Source: Roseibium album (GTDB lineage: Bacteria; Pseudomonadota; Alphaproteobacteria; Rhizobiales; Stappiaceae). Taken from it: DNA of 62,699 bases. The first letter of the stretch is position 1; every line of letters begins with the position of its first letter. The translations under genes and the position numbers were made by a program. Shown here piece by piece: positions 18,551 to 27,271 of this stretch. The stretch covers positions 5,001 through 67,699 of the forward strand of contig CXTY01000027.1 in assembly GCA_001404055.1 (NCBI GenBank), written 5' to 3'. Under the pieces are notes generated by a model. It saw nothing but the letters and a program-made list of their open reading frames with translations. It did not search any database and was not told the origin of the DNA.

Positions 18551-19543
18551 TCAGGCTGCCAGTTGGGTCAGATGGGTTTGTGCAGCGTTGCTGATGGTTT
18601 CAAGATCGGATTGAGAAAGACGAAGACGACCGGCCTTGGCGTTCTCTATTGCCTGCCCCGGATCCCGCGCTCCGCAGAGCGAAAAGGTGATCCCGGGTTG
18701 TTGCAACGTCCAGGCGATCACCACCTGTGCCTTGCTGGCTTCATGCGCCTCGGCAATCGGTGAAATAGTTTCCATAAGGCGTGCAACCTTCTGCCGATTT
18801 TCCAAAGAAAACCGCGGATTGTCCTTGCGCTGATCGTCACCCTCAAAGGTCCTGTCTGGTCCCATTTTGCCTGTCAGGAGTCCCAGTGACAGTGAGGAAT
18901 AACTGAGAACGGAAACGCCTGCCTCAAGACAAACCGGAACATGGCTGGCTTCAATGTCTCTTTTCACCATGCTGTATTCTTCCTGGATGGCATCCAGCTG
19001 CCCCGCCTTGATGTAGGCATTCACCTCTTCCACCGACGTGTTGCTGGCACCAATGGATCGGATCTTGCCCTGGGTTTTCAACGTTTCCAGCGCCTCCATC
19101 GTTTCCTCGATGGACGTCGTCGGATCCTGCCAGTGCGTGATGTAATGATCGATATGATCCGTCCCGAGCCGCTTCAGGCTCTGTTCGACCTCGTAAACGA
19201 TCTCTTCCTTGCCGAGATACCTGTGAACCGGTCCGTCGTAATCGAAGAAGTGATTGCCCTTCTGGGCATGCCAGACCAGACCACACTTGGTCGCCAGAAC
19301 CACTTTGTCACGACGACCCTTGAGTGCCTTCCCGACGATTTCCTCGGCAAGCCCTTTTCCATAGGCAGGTGCCGTATCAATCAGCGTGACGCCTTCGTCT
19401 ATCGAAGCCTGAATTGCTGCGATTGACTTGGTTTCCTCGGTACCGCCCCACATCCAGCCACCAATGGCCCAAGTCCCCAGGCCGATGGCAGAGGTTTCAA
19501 TGTCGGTTTGACCGATTTTACGCATCAACATGTCATGCAACAT
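18551..19543 (-). CDS. Aldo/keto reductase
   Basis: 330 residues. The TIM-barrel NAD(P)H reductase has the catalytic tetrad visible as Asp and Tyr in DTAPAYGKG, Lys in ATKCGL and His in YITHWQDP. The C-terminal cofactor loop is FSLCGARDPGQ. The ATG at 19543 overlaps the regulator gene by 11 nt and has AAGG about 8 nt upstream; ATG codons at 19531 and 19525 are alternatives. In this operon it probably interconverts a sugar aldehyde and its alcohol, or reduces the aldehyde released by the aldolase. Confidence 0.9.
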   Translation of the reverse strand: MLHDMLMRKIGQTDIETSAIGLGTWAIGGWMWGGTEETKSIAAIQASIDEGVTLIDTAPAYGKGLAEEIVGKALKGRRDKVVLATKCGLVWHAQKGNHFFDYDGPVHRYLGKEEIVYEVEQSLKRLGTDHIDHYITHWQDPTTSIEETMEALETLKTQGKIRSIGASNTSVEEVNAYIKAGQLDAIQEEYSMVKRDIEASHVPVCLEAGVSVLSYSSLSLGLLTGKMGPDRTFEGDDQRKDNPRFSLENRQKVARLMETISPIAEAHEASKAQVVIAWTLQQPGITFSLCGARDPGQAIENAKAGRLRLSQSDLETISNAAQTHLTQLAA

Positions 19544-20513
19544 TTTGAGCACCTTCCGTTGTCGCCAGAACTTCGCTGGCTGTATTTTCATCCAAGATGA
19601 GAGAATCCATATGATTGCCGTTCAGGACCGCGCGGATCGGCATGACTTTTTCCTCGCCCGAGGCGACACCGATAACCCGTTTGCACTGTCTCAACTCTTC
19701 CGGCTTCAAGGCGACCAGGCGCGAGTTGAGCGCATAATCGGCAACCGTTCCGTCCGGCCGCATCAGGTGGGCCAGGAATTCCGCAGTTACGCCCGTACCC
19801 ACAAGCATCTTGCGATCGGAATCCGGCATGGGATGCAGGTCGTAATAGCTGGACCCAGGTGCCTGGATAGACCCAACACCAACAAGAGCAACATTTGCTC
19901 TGCGGGCGATTTCAAATGTCTGTTTGATGGATGCGACATTCATCAACATGTCGCGCTGTTCCCGGCTTTCGGCAAACAGAGGCGCATGCAAGAGCACCGC
20001 AGTGCCTCCCAAGCGATCTGCCAGCTGCGCGGCCAGATGATTGACGTCCGTATAAAATTTCCCCTGAACACCACCTGTGAGAGGAACAACCGTCACATCA
20101 AATTGTCGGTCCGTTTCAATATTTTGGACAACCGCGCTGACGGCCTTACCACCTGAAATGGCAATGACATCGCCGTCGCGAACAGTCTCGATAAGATGGT
20201 TTGCTGCTGCGAGACCAACCTGCTTAAGCGTCGTATCGGGACTACCTGGCACCGCTGAGGTAACAAGCGCTCGGGACAAGGGAACTTTCTTTTCCAGCAA
20301 GTCTTCAAGATCGGTCAACCTCTGGAAGGGATTCTCGATGTCCATCTTCACCATGCCCTGTTTCCGGCCTTGCGTGATCAGCCGGTTAACCTTCGACGTG
20401 GACAGGTTGAGCGTTTCTGCGATCTCGGACTGCTTCTTGCCCTCCAGGAAGTGAAGTACAAGCACCGTGTGCATCTGGCGCATCAGCTCGATATCGTTTT
20501 TCTTGCCAGCCAT
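19533..20513 (-). CDS. SorC/DeoR-type sugar-binding transcriptional regulator
   Basis: 326 residues. An N-terminal helix-turn-helix (about residues 27-50, QSEIAETLNLSTSKVNRLI) precedes a SorC-type phosphosugar-binding domain with GDVIAISGGKAV, VALVGVGSIQ and a C-terminal RVIGVASGEEK. Relatives are EryD, LsrR and CggR, whose effectors are sugar phosphates. It lies inside the operon, between permease and enzymes, so autoregulation is likely. The ATG at 20513 is preceded by GAGGT; an upstream in-frame start at 20534 is less likely. Confidence 0.9.
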   Translation of the reverse strand: MAGKKNDIELMRQMHTVLVLHFLEGKKQSEIAETLNLSTSKVNRLITQGRKQGMVKMDIENPFQRLTDLEDLLEKKVPLSRALVTSAVPGSPDTTLKQVGLAAANHLIETVRDGDVIAISGGKAVSAVVQNIETDRQFDVTVVPLTGGVQGKFYTDVNHLAAQLADRLGGTAVLLHAPLFAESREQRDMLMNVASIKQTFEIARRANVALVGVGSIQAPGSSYYDLHPMPDSDRKMLVGTGVTAEFLAHLMRPDGTVADYALNSRLVALKPEELRQCKRVIGVASGEEKVMPIRAVLNGNHMDSLILDENTASEVLATTEGAQNVA

Positions 20514-20540
20514 CAGAAATACCTCTTTTTCCAAGCCGGG

Positions 20541-21542
20541 TCAGGCACGTTTCTTGACTAGATAATGATCGATGGAAACTGCAGCGAGCAGGATCGATCC
20601 GCGAATGATGTCTTGCCAATAGACCGACACGTCCAAAAGGGCGAGCGAGCTTGAAACGACGGACAGGAGTACCGCTCCTAGGATCGCGCCGAAGATCGTA
20701 CCGGAACCGCCCTTCAGACTCGCCCCGCCGATGACCGCAGCTGCGATCACATTCAGTTCCATGCCAATGCCGAAAGTCGGCTGCGCCGAGCCGAAGCGGG
20801 CCATGTAGATGATCCCGGCAAAACCGCACAGGGCTGAACACAGCGTCGTGGTCAGGAACACGACCTTCTTGGTGCGAATGCCCGAGTACGCCGCGGCTTT
20901 TTCGTTGCTACCCGTATAGAAAACCTTCCGGAACATTGTCGTGCGGCGCAGCATGAAGTCGAAGGCGACGACAACAACAATAAAGAGGATGATCACGACC
21001 GGTATCGGACCAATCGAACCCTGCCCGATGAACTTGAACTCGGGTGGAAGCGTATAGAGACCTAGCGGTCTGCCTCCGGTGCCAAGCAGGCAGATACCGC
21101 GCGCAATCACCATGACGCCGAGTGACACGATAAAGTGGTGCAATCCTATCCTTGTGACGAAAAAGCCCATGAATGCACCGACACCGGTACAAGCTGCTAT
21201 GGAAATCCCTGATGCCACCCAGGGGTCGACTCCGTTCAGGAACAACCAACCCGCAATCACCATGGCCAGCGCTGTTACGGACCCGACTGAAAGATCGATG
21301 CCGCCCGAAATGAGCAGGATAGTCATACCGACAACGACAATGCCTTCGACAGCGAACGCCATCGTCATCGCGCGCATGTTCACCCAGGTCAGAAAGTAGG
21401 GTGAGGCGAAGGACATCACGATAAACAGCAGAAGAATGATCGCGATCAGTCCGGTTTCACGCATTCGCAGGATCCGGCGAATGAGAGATCCGCCTTCACT
21501 CTTGGCATCAGGTGTTTCGGTCAGGGAGACAGTGTCTTCCAT
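20541..21542 (-). CDS. Ribose-type ABC transporter permease
   Basis: 333 residues with about ten membrane helices of the RbsC/BPD_transp_2 family (GGIDLSVGSVTALAMVIAG and GGASLKGGSGTIFGA are signature segments). It forms the channel for monosaccharide or polyol uptake with the ATPase and binding protein encoded upstream. The ATG at 21542, 13 bp after the ATPase stop, has GGGGA upstream; an in-frame start at 21578 would overlap the ATPase gene. Confidence 0.93.
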   Translation of the reverse strand: MEDTVSLTETPDAKSEGGSLIRRILRMRETGLIAIILLLFIVMSFASPYFLTWVNMRAMTMAFAVEGIVVVGMTILLISGGIDLSVGSVTALAMVIAGWLFLNGVDPWVASGISIAACTGVGAFMGFFVTRIGLHHFIVSLGVMVIARGICLLGTGGRPLGLYTLPPEFKFIGQGSIGPIPVVIILFIVVVVAFDFMLRRTTMFRKVFYTGSNEKAAAYSGIRTKKVVFLTTTLCSALCGFAGIIYMARFGSAQPTFGIGMELNVIAAAVIGGASLKGGSGTIFGAILGAVLLSVVSSSLALLDVSVYWQDIIRGSILLAAVSIDHYLVKKRA

Positions 21543-21555
21543 GGTATCCCCACAC

Positions 21556-23076
21556 TTAGTGTTTTGTTGCCTGGGCATCGCCGACCGACGCCAGGTGCAT
21601 GATGTTTTTTTCGGTCATTTGATCGCCAGCGACTTCGCCGCTGATCCGGCCTTCGTGGACGACCAGCACGCGATCGCAGACGCCAATCAACTCCGGCAAT
21701 TCTGAAGAAATGACCACAATGCCAACCCCGTTGCGTGCAAGATTGCGCAGGATGCGGTGGATCTCTGCCTTTGCACCGACATCAACGCCCCGTGTTGGCT
21801 CATCAAGAAATATGAGTTTCGGATTGACGGAGAGCATTTTTGCAATGGCGACCTTCTGCTGGTTTCCGCCAGATAGTGACGACACCGGGTCCGAGAGCGT
21901 ACCGCACTTCAAGTTGAGCCTCTCACCCAACTCCCGGGCCTGTTCGTCTTCCCTTGGTTTTTGGATAAGACCGAGACCGTTGGCCACCTGTTCTGGCTTC
22001 AATGCCGAGACGTTGGAAGCGATTGACATGTCGAGGAAAATACCGTCGCCCTTGCGATCCTCTGACAGATAGACAATTCCCTCCGCGATGCTGTCGCGGT
22101 AAGAGGACAGTTGTAGTTTTTTGCCGTTAAGCGTGACGTCACCGGTGACCTCGCCTTCTAGCTGGCAGATTCCCTTGACGATCTCACTGCGGCCGGCCCC
22201 AATCAGTCCGGCGACGCCGAGAATTTCACCCTTTTCCAACTGAAAGGACACGTCCCGAAAGCGTGAACTCTCGGTCAGGTTTTGTACGTCCAGGATTACC
22301 TCGCCGGACTTTTCGGCTTCCGCCTGTTTTTGCGGGTACAGATCGTCAATCACACGGCCGACCATCGCATTGACCACGTCGCTCGGCTGAATGTCCGCGA
22401 CCTTCTGTGTGGTGATGTAGTTACCGTCTCGATAGACGGAGACCCGATCGCAATTGTCGAAAATCTCTACCATACGATGGGAAATGTAGATAATGGATAT
22501 GCCCCTGTCAGCCAGTTGCCGCATGATGCCGAACAGAATTTGCGCCTCTTTTTCCGTAAGTGCAGCTGTCGGCTCATCAAGGATCAATATCCGGCAATCG
22601 AGCGTCAACGCTTTGGCGATCTCAACCAGCTGCTGATGGGAGATCGAAAGGTTGCGTACGAGCGTTGAGGGTTTGATGTCGCTCAGCTGTCCGAGGACAT
22701 CGGCGGCTTTCTTCTCCAGCGCCTTGTAGTCCATCAGGAAAGACCGGCTGATATTTGTCGTGGCCATGAAGATGTTCTCAGAGACAGACACATCCGGACA
22801 CAGGGCGATCTCCTGATGGACAAAGCCAATACCGAGTTTCTGTGCCATCGCAGGTGACGTGATCTTTACTTGCGTACCGTCAAAGATGATTTCCCCGCCG
22901 TCCGGCTGCAATATGCCGTCAATCACATTCATCAACGTGGATTTTCCGGCGCCGTTTTCACCAGCGATTGCATGGATCTCGCCCTTGCGAAGTTCGAAGT
23001 CAACGCCCTTCAGCGCATGAATCGGTCCGAACGACTTACTCAAATTTGAGATCTTCAGGATCACGTCATCAGTCAT
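21556..23076 (-). CDS. Ribose-type ABC transporter ATP-binding protein (two ATPase domains)
   Basis: 506 residues, RbsA/MglA type. The first domain has Walker A GENGAGKST, a degenerate signature (LSISHQQLVEIA) and Walker B RILILDEPTAAL. The second has the degenerate Walker A GLIGAGRSE typical of this class, signature LSGGNQQKVAIA and Walker B LIFLDEPTRGVD. It energises import of a monosaccharide or polyol. Between it and the binding-protein gene lies a strong stem-loop, which would lower its expression relative to the binding protein. Confidence 0.95.
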   Translation of the reverse strand: MTDDVILKISNLSKSFGPIHALKGVDFELRKGEIHAIAGENGAGKSTLMNVIDGILQPDGGEIIFDGTQVKITSPAMAQKLGIGFVHQEIALCPDVSVSENIFMATTNISRSFLMDYKALEKKAADVLGQLSDIKPSTLVRNLSISHQQLVEIAKALTLDCRILILDEPTAALTEKEAQILFGIMRQLADRGISIIYISHRMVEIFDNCDRVSVYRDGNYITTQKVADIQPSDVVNAMVGRVIDDLYPQKQAEAEKSGEVILDVQNLTESSRFRDVSFQLEKGEILGVAGLIGAGRSEIVKGICQLEGEVTGDVTLNGKKLQLSSYRDSIAEGIVYLSEDRKGDGIFLDMSIASNVSALKPEQVANGLGLIQKPREDEQARELGERLNLKCGTLSDPVSSLSGGNQQKVAIAKMLSVNPKLIFLDEPTRGVDVGAKAEIHRILRNLARNGVGIVVISSELPELIGVCDRVLVVHEGRISGEVAGDQMTEKNIMHLASVGDAQATKH

Positions 23077-23114
23077 GACTGAGCCAACCTACCCATTGAA
23101 TTTCGAAGGATGTC

Positions 23115-23150
23115 GGGCTGCCTGCGCGCTTGCAATTCCACAGGCAGCCC
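23115..23150 (-). promoter_or_regulatory. Intercistronic stem-loop between binding-protein and ATPase genes
   Basis: The perfect 10-bp arms GGGCTGCCTG (23115-23124) and CAGGCAGCCC (23141-23150) have a 16-nt loop and no following T-run. This is the usual position for an mRNA-stabilising or partial-termination hairpin that lets the periplasmic binding protein be made in excess over the membrane components. Confidence 0.65.
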
Positions 23151-23182
23151 CAGTGTCGGGGTGCACTACATACCCCGGGAAG

Positions 23183-24199
23183 TTAGCTTGGGTCACGGCC
23201 TTCCATATAGGCGTTCAGATCAAAGCTATCGGCATTTTCCTTGGTGATAACAGCAAAGCCATTGTCCACGTAAGGGATCTGAACCGGGTTGTAGCCAGAG
23301 ACCTTGTAGTCGTTGAATGGATCAAAGACATCTGAGTGCGCAGCCAGGAAAGTCGCCATGAAACCCATGAAACCCTGCATGCCCTGGTTCGGGTTCAGCG
23401 CCATATGAATGTTACCGGCCTTGATGTGCTCCAACGTGGTTGGTGTCACGTCAGCGTGCATGATCAGAACCTTGGCATCAGCCTCCAGTACGGCAGCCAC
23501 AGCACCTTCTGCGGACCCTGCTTCAGGGATCCAGAGTGCGCCGAGGTTAGGGTTAGCCTGAAGAATGGAGGCAGTTGCCCGGTAAGCAGCGTTGCTGTCC
23601 TGGTTGGTTGCCTGGCGACCTACCAACTTCATGTTCGGATAGTTGTCTTCCATATACGAAAGCAGCGCCGTAACGCGAAGGTCATGGTTGGATTGGCCCG
23701 GGTTCTCCAGAACCGCAAATTCTGCGCTGTCGCCGATCTGCTTGACGATCTCTTCAGCTGCGAATTTGGCTTCAGCCAGGTTGTCTGAGGTAATGTAGGC
23801 CGTGCGCTTGGAATTCGGAGAATCCGCTGCGAATGTTACGATCTCGGTACCGCTTTCGATCGCACGATCGATCGGCTCGATAAACGGATCGGACTGCATT
23901 GGATGCAACAGAACACCTGCCGGCTGCTTGACCATGTCCTGTTCGAACGAAGCGATCTGCTTGGTAATATCGTAGTCCGGTGTACCGGAGAATACGGTTT
24001 CACACCCAAACGCTTCCGCTGCCTGTTTGAAACCCTGATAAACCGGAACCCAATATGGGTGGCTGGAGACCATGACATTCATGATGTAGGTCTCACCCGG
24101 TTCACACTTCAGTCCATTTGCAGCTGCAGGCGCTGCTGTCAGTACGGCTGCAGTCAACGCTGTTGACGCCAAAATGCTCTTCAAATTCAAGGCTTTCAT
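23183..24199 (-). CDS. Periplasmic sugar-binding protein of the ribose-type ABC transporter
   Basis: 338 residues. The signal peptide (MKALNLKSILASTALTAAV, cut after APAAANG) precedes a type I periplasmic-binding fold (Peripla_BP_4) with YIMNVMVSSHPYWVPVYQGF, FSGTPDYDITKQ and GALWIPEAGSAEGAVAAV. It captures the substrate and delivers it to the permease. The ATG at 24199 has GGAGGAA immediately upstream. It is the first gene of the long minus-strand operon; a 14-bp palindrome lies about 160 bp upstream. Confidence 0.93.
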   Translation of the reverse strand: MKALNLKSILASTALTAAVLTAAPAAANGLKCEPGETYIMNVMVSSHPYWVPVYQGFKQAAEAFGCETVFSGTPDYDITKQIASFEQDMVKQPAGVLLHPMQSDPFIEPIDRAIESGTEIVTFAADSPNSKRTAYITSDNLAEAKFAAEEIVKQIGDSAEFAVLENPGQSNHDLRVTALLSYMEDNYPNMKLVGRQATNQDSNAAYRATASILQANPNLGALWIPEAGSAEGAVAAVLEADAKVLIMHADVTPTTLEHIKAGNIHMALNPNQGMQGFMGFMATFLAAHSDVFDPFNDYKVSGYNPVQIPYVDNGFAVITKENADSFDLNAYMEGRDPS

Positions 24200-24825
24200 A
24201 GCTTCCTCCATTGAGCAACTCCTCCACGTCCTGCAGATCAGAATATTTGAAAAATTCTTATCTGCAAGAAATATCAAGTGCCGGATTAAATCCCGCGTCG
24301 GTATGGATAGGAGCAGCTCAAACGAGGCGCAACATTTTTTGGTAGAAAAATTCGAAAGTGAAATATATTTCAGTTTATTGGTCCTCCGATCGTACATTTG
24401 TTACGGCAAAAAAGCCTTTGCCCCTACCAACATCAATCAGCACAGACCGTATAACCGCATGAAAACAATAGCTTTTCGTTTTAAAACTAGAAGAAACCTG
24501 CGGATTTGGACATCGACTGGCAGATTCAACGATGCGCCAAAGGGGATACATGCCTGGAAAACAAATTGGCGCGCCGTCACGCTCCTGGAGCACGACCGCA
24601 CGCCTTTTGATGTGCGTCGGGGGCCGATGGTCTCGGTTCGCGATCAACAAGCCCTTACGCGACTTTCTGATGTGACGGGCTTCCACAAATTTCGGCTTCA
24701 AGTTATCCTAAGTTCCCCAACGACTGAAAATTTCACGGTGATCAGAACAGTGTCAATGCAGGTCTTTTGACCCTGCATTTATGTAAATTTGGTCTCTTTG
24801 ATTGCCCTATCTGCGAGAGTGCTTT
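24200..24825. other. Divergent intergenic region between the sugar operon and the phosphatase gene
   Basis: This 626-bp region must carry the promoters for both flanking genes. No convincing gene is seen: frames open on both strands are not family-like and have no good ribosome sites. The notable element is the 14-bp palindrome at 24359-24372. The part near 24230-24480 is visibly AT-rich. Confidence 0.5.
24359..24372. promoter_or_regulatory. Perfect 14-bp palindrome, candidate operator
   Basis: TGAAATATATTTCA is a perfect palindrome 160 bp upstream of the first gene of the sugar operon. SorC-family regulators bind palindromic sites near the promoters of their operons, so it is a candidate site for the regulator encoded at 19533-20513. 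It was found by eye and no second copy was sought systematically. Confidence 0.4.
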
Positions 24826-25557
24826 TTGTCCGGAAATACTGAAAAAACAATCACTTATGCCATTGGCGATGTTCATGGCATGTCTGAGCTTCTTGATGAC
24901 CTGTGGGCACAGATTCGGGACCATGCCGCGACGCGTGAAGCTATTCCGGTTCCAATTTTCCTGGGCGACCTCGTTGATCGTGGGCCGGGCAATATCGAAG
25001 TGATGGATTTGGTCTCCGAAATCCTTTCAACGCAGCCGAAAAGTCGCCTCATACTTGGAAATCATGACGAATATTTTTTCAGGTTTTTAACCGGAACGCT
25101 CGATCAGAAACACCGCGATCTGTGGCTCACCTACGGAGGCTTGGCGACAATCAAGTCCTACGAAATTGATATGGAAGCCAACGAAACCACTGAGGCTAAT
25201 CGGATCAAGGCGAAGTATCCTCAACACTACAAAATGCTTAGCGATGCCGTATCATGCGTCGTTCTGGACAAATTCATACTGGTTCACGCAGGCGTGCGTC
25301 CCGGCATTCCACTCAGTGAACAAGAGCCGCAGGACATGCGCTGGATACGGGAGCCTTTTCTGTCCTCAAAGGAAAACTTCGAAAAGATAGTTGTCCACGG
25401 ACACACGATCACCGGCAGCGGATCACCGGAAGCATTTCAAAACCGTATCGCAATCGATACCGGCGCATTCAAAAACAAGAGATTATCGGCGATGGTGATT
25501 TCCGGCGGTCCCGATCCTCAAGAAACCGAATATGAATTCATCACCGTGACCTGTTAA
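24826..25557 (+). CDS. PPP-family metallophosphatase (serine/threonine phosphatase-like)
   Basis: 243 residues. All PPP metal-site motifs are visible: GDVHG, GDLVDRG, GNHD, then HAGVRPG and VVHGHT, so a di-metal phosphoesterase active site is complete. Bacterial relatives dephosphorylate phosphoproteins or diadenosine tetraphosphate. The start is uncertain: TTG 24826 has GAGAG just upstream and gives MSGNTEKTITYAIGDVHGM; TTG 24802 is an alternative. It lies alone between the sugar operon and the exopolysaccharide locus and could belong to either or neither. Confidence 0.85.
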   Translation: MSGNTEKTITYAIGDVHGMSELLDDLWAQIRDHAATREAIPVPIFLGDLVDRGPGNIEVMDLVSEILSTQPKSRLILGNHDEYFFRFLTGTLDQKHRDLWLTYGGLATIKSYEIDMEANETTEANRIKAKYPQHYKMLSDAVSCVVLDKFILVHAGVRPGIPLSEQEPQDMRWIREPFLSSKENFEKIVVHGHTITGSGSPEAFQNRIAIDTGAFKNKRLSAMVISGGPDPQETEYEFITVTC

Positions 25558-26161
25558 ATGCATGCTTCCTGAACAACTTTGCCGCTAGTTTGGATCTTGG
25601 ATGATACGTGCATCCATCAATGACTTCCAAATCACCGGATTTATTCAAAGTGTGCAGTTTACGGCCGGGCCACATCTCTCCGGGAGTGAGTGTCGCGTGG
25701 ACAGTCCGCTTGAAGGATGACACGGTCAGCTCGTCAATACTAGCAAGCGCAAGAGCGGCGCCATAGCCGTTGCGGCAATCCTGAACCGGCCTCCAGAGCT
25801 TGTTGTCCTGCCAGTAGAAGTGTCCGGGAGGTCTGGCAGAGCGATCATCTACGAGAACCGGATTTCCTGTGTGCGCCACCCAAGGGCCTGTCAGGTCATC
25901 TGCCTAATAGATGTTCAGTGTGTCGGAGTAACCGCCAATACCGTTGCGCGTAACTGCAAACATCCATAGTCGGCCGTTGTACTCTACGACAGTCGCATCT
26001 GCTGCCTCAATGCCGGTTAGCAGCACTGAGTGGCGTTCCCAGCGGTGCGGAAACTCTGCCGCACGGTAAAGAACCACTTCGTGGTTAGCAGAGCTCTCCG
26101 GGATCATCCAGATAATTCGGTAATCCTCCCATTTTTCATGGGATTGAACACTGGATTTCAT
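25541..26161 (-). pseudogene. Remnant of an exopolysaccharide-locus beta-propeller protein
   Basis: Two adjacent open stretches in the same frame are separated only by a TAG (25904-25906): ...GGYSDTLNIY, stop, ADDLTGPWVAHTGNPV.... The joined sequence resembles the five-bladed propeller (GH43-like, GIPC-transferase N-terminal-like) domain of sugar-locus proteins, with the conserved WMIPESSA, ELYRA-type (here VLYRAAEFP) and HFYWQDNKLWRPVQDC. The N-terminal half of the domain is missing: the frame begins abruptly just before IWMIPES. It is therefore 5'-truncated and carries a nonsense codon. A 42-codon frame (26158-26286, minus) overlaps its apparent ATG by ATGA; I cannot identify it. Confidence 0.55.
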
Positions 26162-26347
26162 GCAGCTGTTTTCTGTTTCATTGCGGGCGCAATGCCGCCG
26201 ATGGCCATGTTGGGCTGGTCAGTTGTATGTCCATAGCCAACGCGTCGCGTGGTCCAGTGTGCAAGATTGGTTTGAGTGAGTAGCATTTGTTTTACCTATG
26301 TTCGCTAGGATGTCTCCACCCCTGCCCACGAATTTAAAGACCGTGCC

Positions 26348-27271
26348 TTGCCCCGTTTTTCCGTCGTTATCTGCACTGTCAACAGGTCGCCGCACGCACG
26401 AGACAGCGTGAAATCCGTGCTCGCACAGCATTTGAGCCACTCCGGAGACCTGGAAGTTCTGGTTGTCGACAACACAGCTGATCGGGATGCGCAAGGCTGG
26501 ATAATGGCATTGCAAGGCCAAGATCCAAGGATCCGTTACATTCACGCAGCCGAACCAGGCATTTCCCATGCCAGAAACATCGGCATTCTCAATGCAAACG
26601 GCGACTTTCTTGCGTTTCTCGATGATGATGAAACGGCAGCGCCTGACTGGCTGTCCAGTCTGCACCAGGCCCTGGAAACTCATGGGGCGGATATTGGAAC
26701 AGGCCCGGTGCATCCGGTATTCGAAGACAAGGATACGCTCGATTGGGATCCGACACCGTTCTTCTACGGTGCCCGCGAAGAACTGCCGACCGGCGCTCAT
26801 CGGGACTCCGCGCGGACCGGAAATATCCTGTTCCGCGTCTCGACCTGTTTCAATGGCACGCCGCCCTTCAACCCATCCTTCGGCAAGTCCGGCGGTGAGG
26901 ACACTGAACTGACCCATCGGCTCTTTCTGGCTGGCAGAAAAATCATCTGGGTTACGGACGCTAATGTTCAGGAATTCTGGCCGGCGGAAAAATCCAGCCT
27001 GTCAGCCTTTTTAAGACGCAAACGCGTAACCGCACGCAACACCACAAGGGCTCGCATCGGTGCATCGCCCAAGAAGCTCCCTGCGATTGTCGCACTGGTG
27101 GCAAAATCGCTGGTTCAATTGGCAATCTTTGCACTGCCGGCACTCGGCACCTATTCCTTCGACCGGCAACGGTTCGCCGCCTGCGCGCTACACCTGAACT
27201 CCGCACTCGGAAAGCTCACATACTGGTACCGCACTGACTATTATCAAGCCAATCATGAGACACAATCATGA
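26348..27271 (+). CDS. Family 2 glycosyltransferase
   Basis: 307 residues. A GT-A fold opens with FSVVICTVNRSPHARDSVKSV. The metal-binding acidic motif is FLAFLDDDETAAPDWL, and a GGEDTELTHRLFLAG segment matches the ED acceptor-site region. It adds a sugar to a lipid-linked intermediate at the cytoplasmic face. The start is a TTG at 26348 with no strong ribosome site. The stop overlaps the next glycosyltransferase by ATGA, so the two are coupled. It marks the beginning of the forward-strand exopolysaccharide cluster. Confidence 0.88.
   Translation: MPRFSVVICTVNRSPHARDSVKSVLAQHLSHSGDLEVLVVDNTADRDAQGWIMALQGQDPRIRYIHAAEPGISHARNIGILNANGDFLAFLDDDETAAPDWLSSLHQALETHGADIGTGPVHPVFEDKDTLDWDPTPFFYGAREELPTGAHRDSARTGNILFRVSTCFNGTPPFNPSFGKSGGEDTELTHRLFLAGRKIIWVTDANVQEFWPAEKSSLSAFLRRKRVTARNTTRARIGASPKKLPAIVALVAKSLVQLAIFALPALGTYSFDRQRFAACALHLNSALGKLTYWYRTDYYQANHETQS

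Noticed and set aside
24375..24701. Overlapping open frames in both directions upstream of the phosphatase gene
   Set aside because: Neither has a ribosome site or recognisable residues, and both lie where divergent promoters must be.
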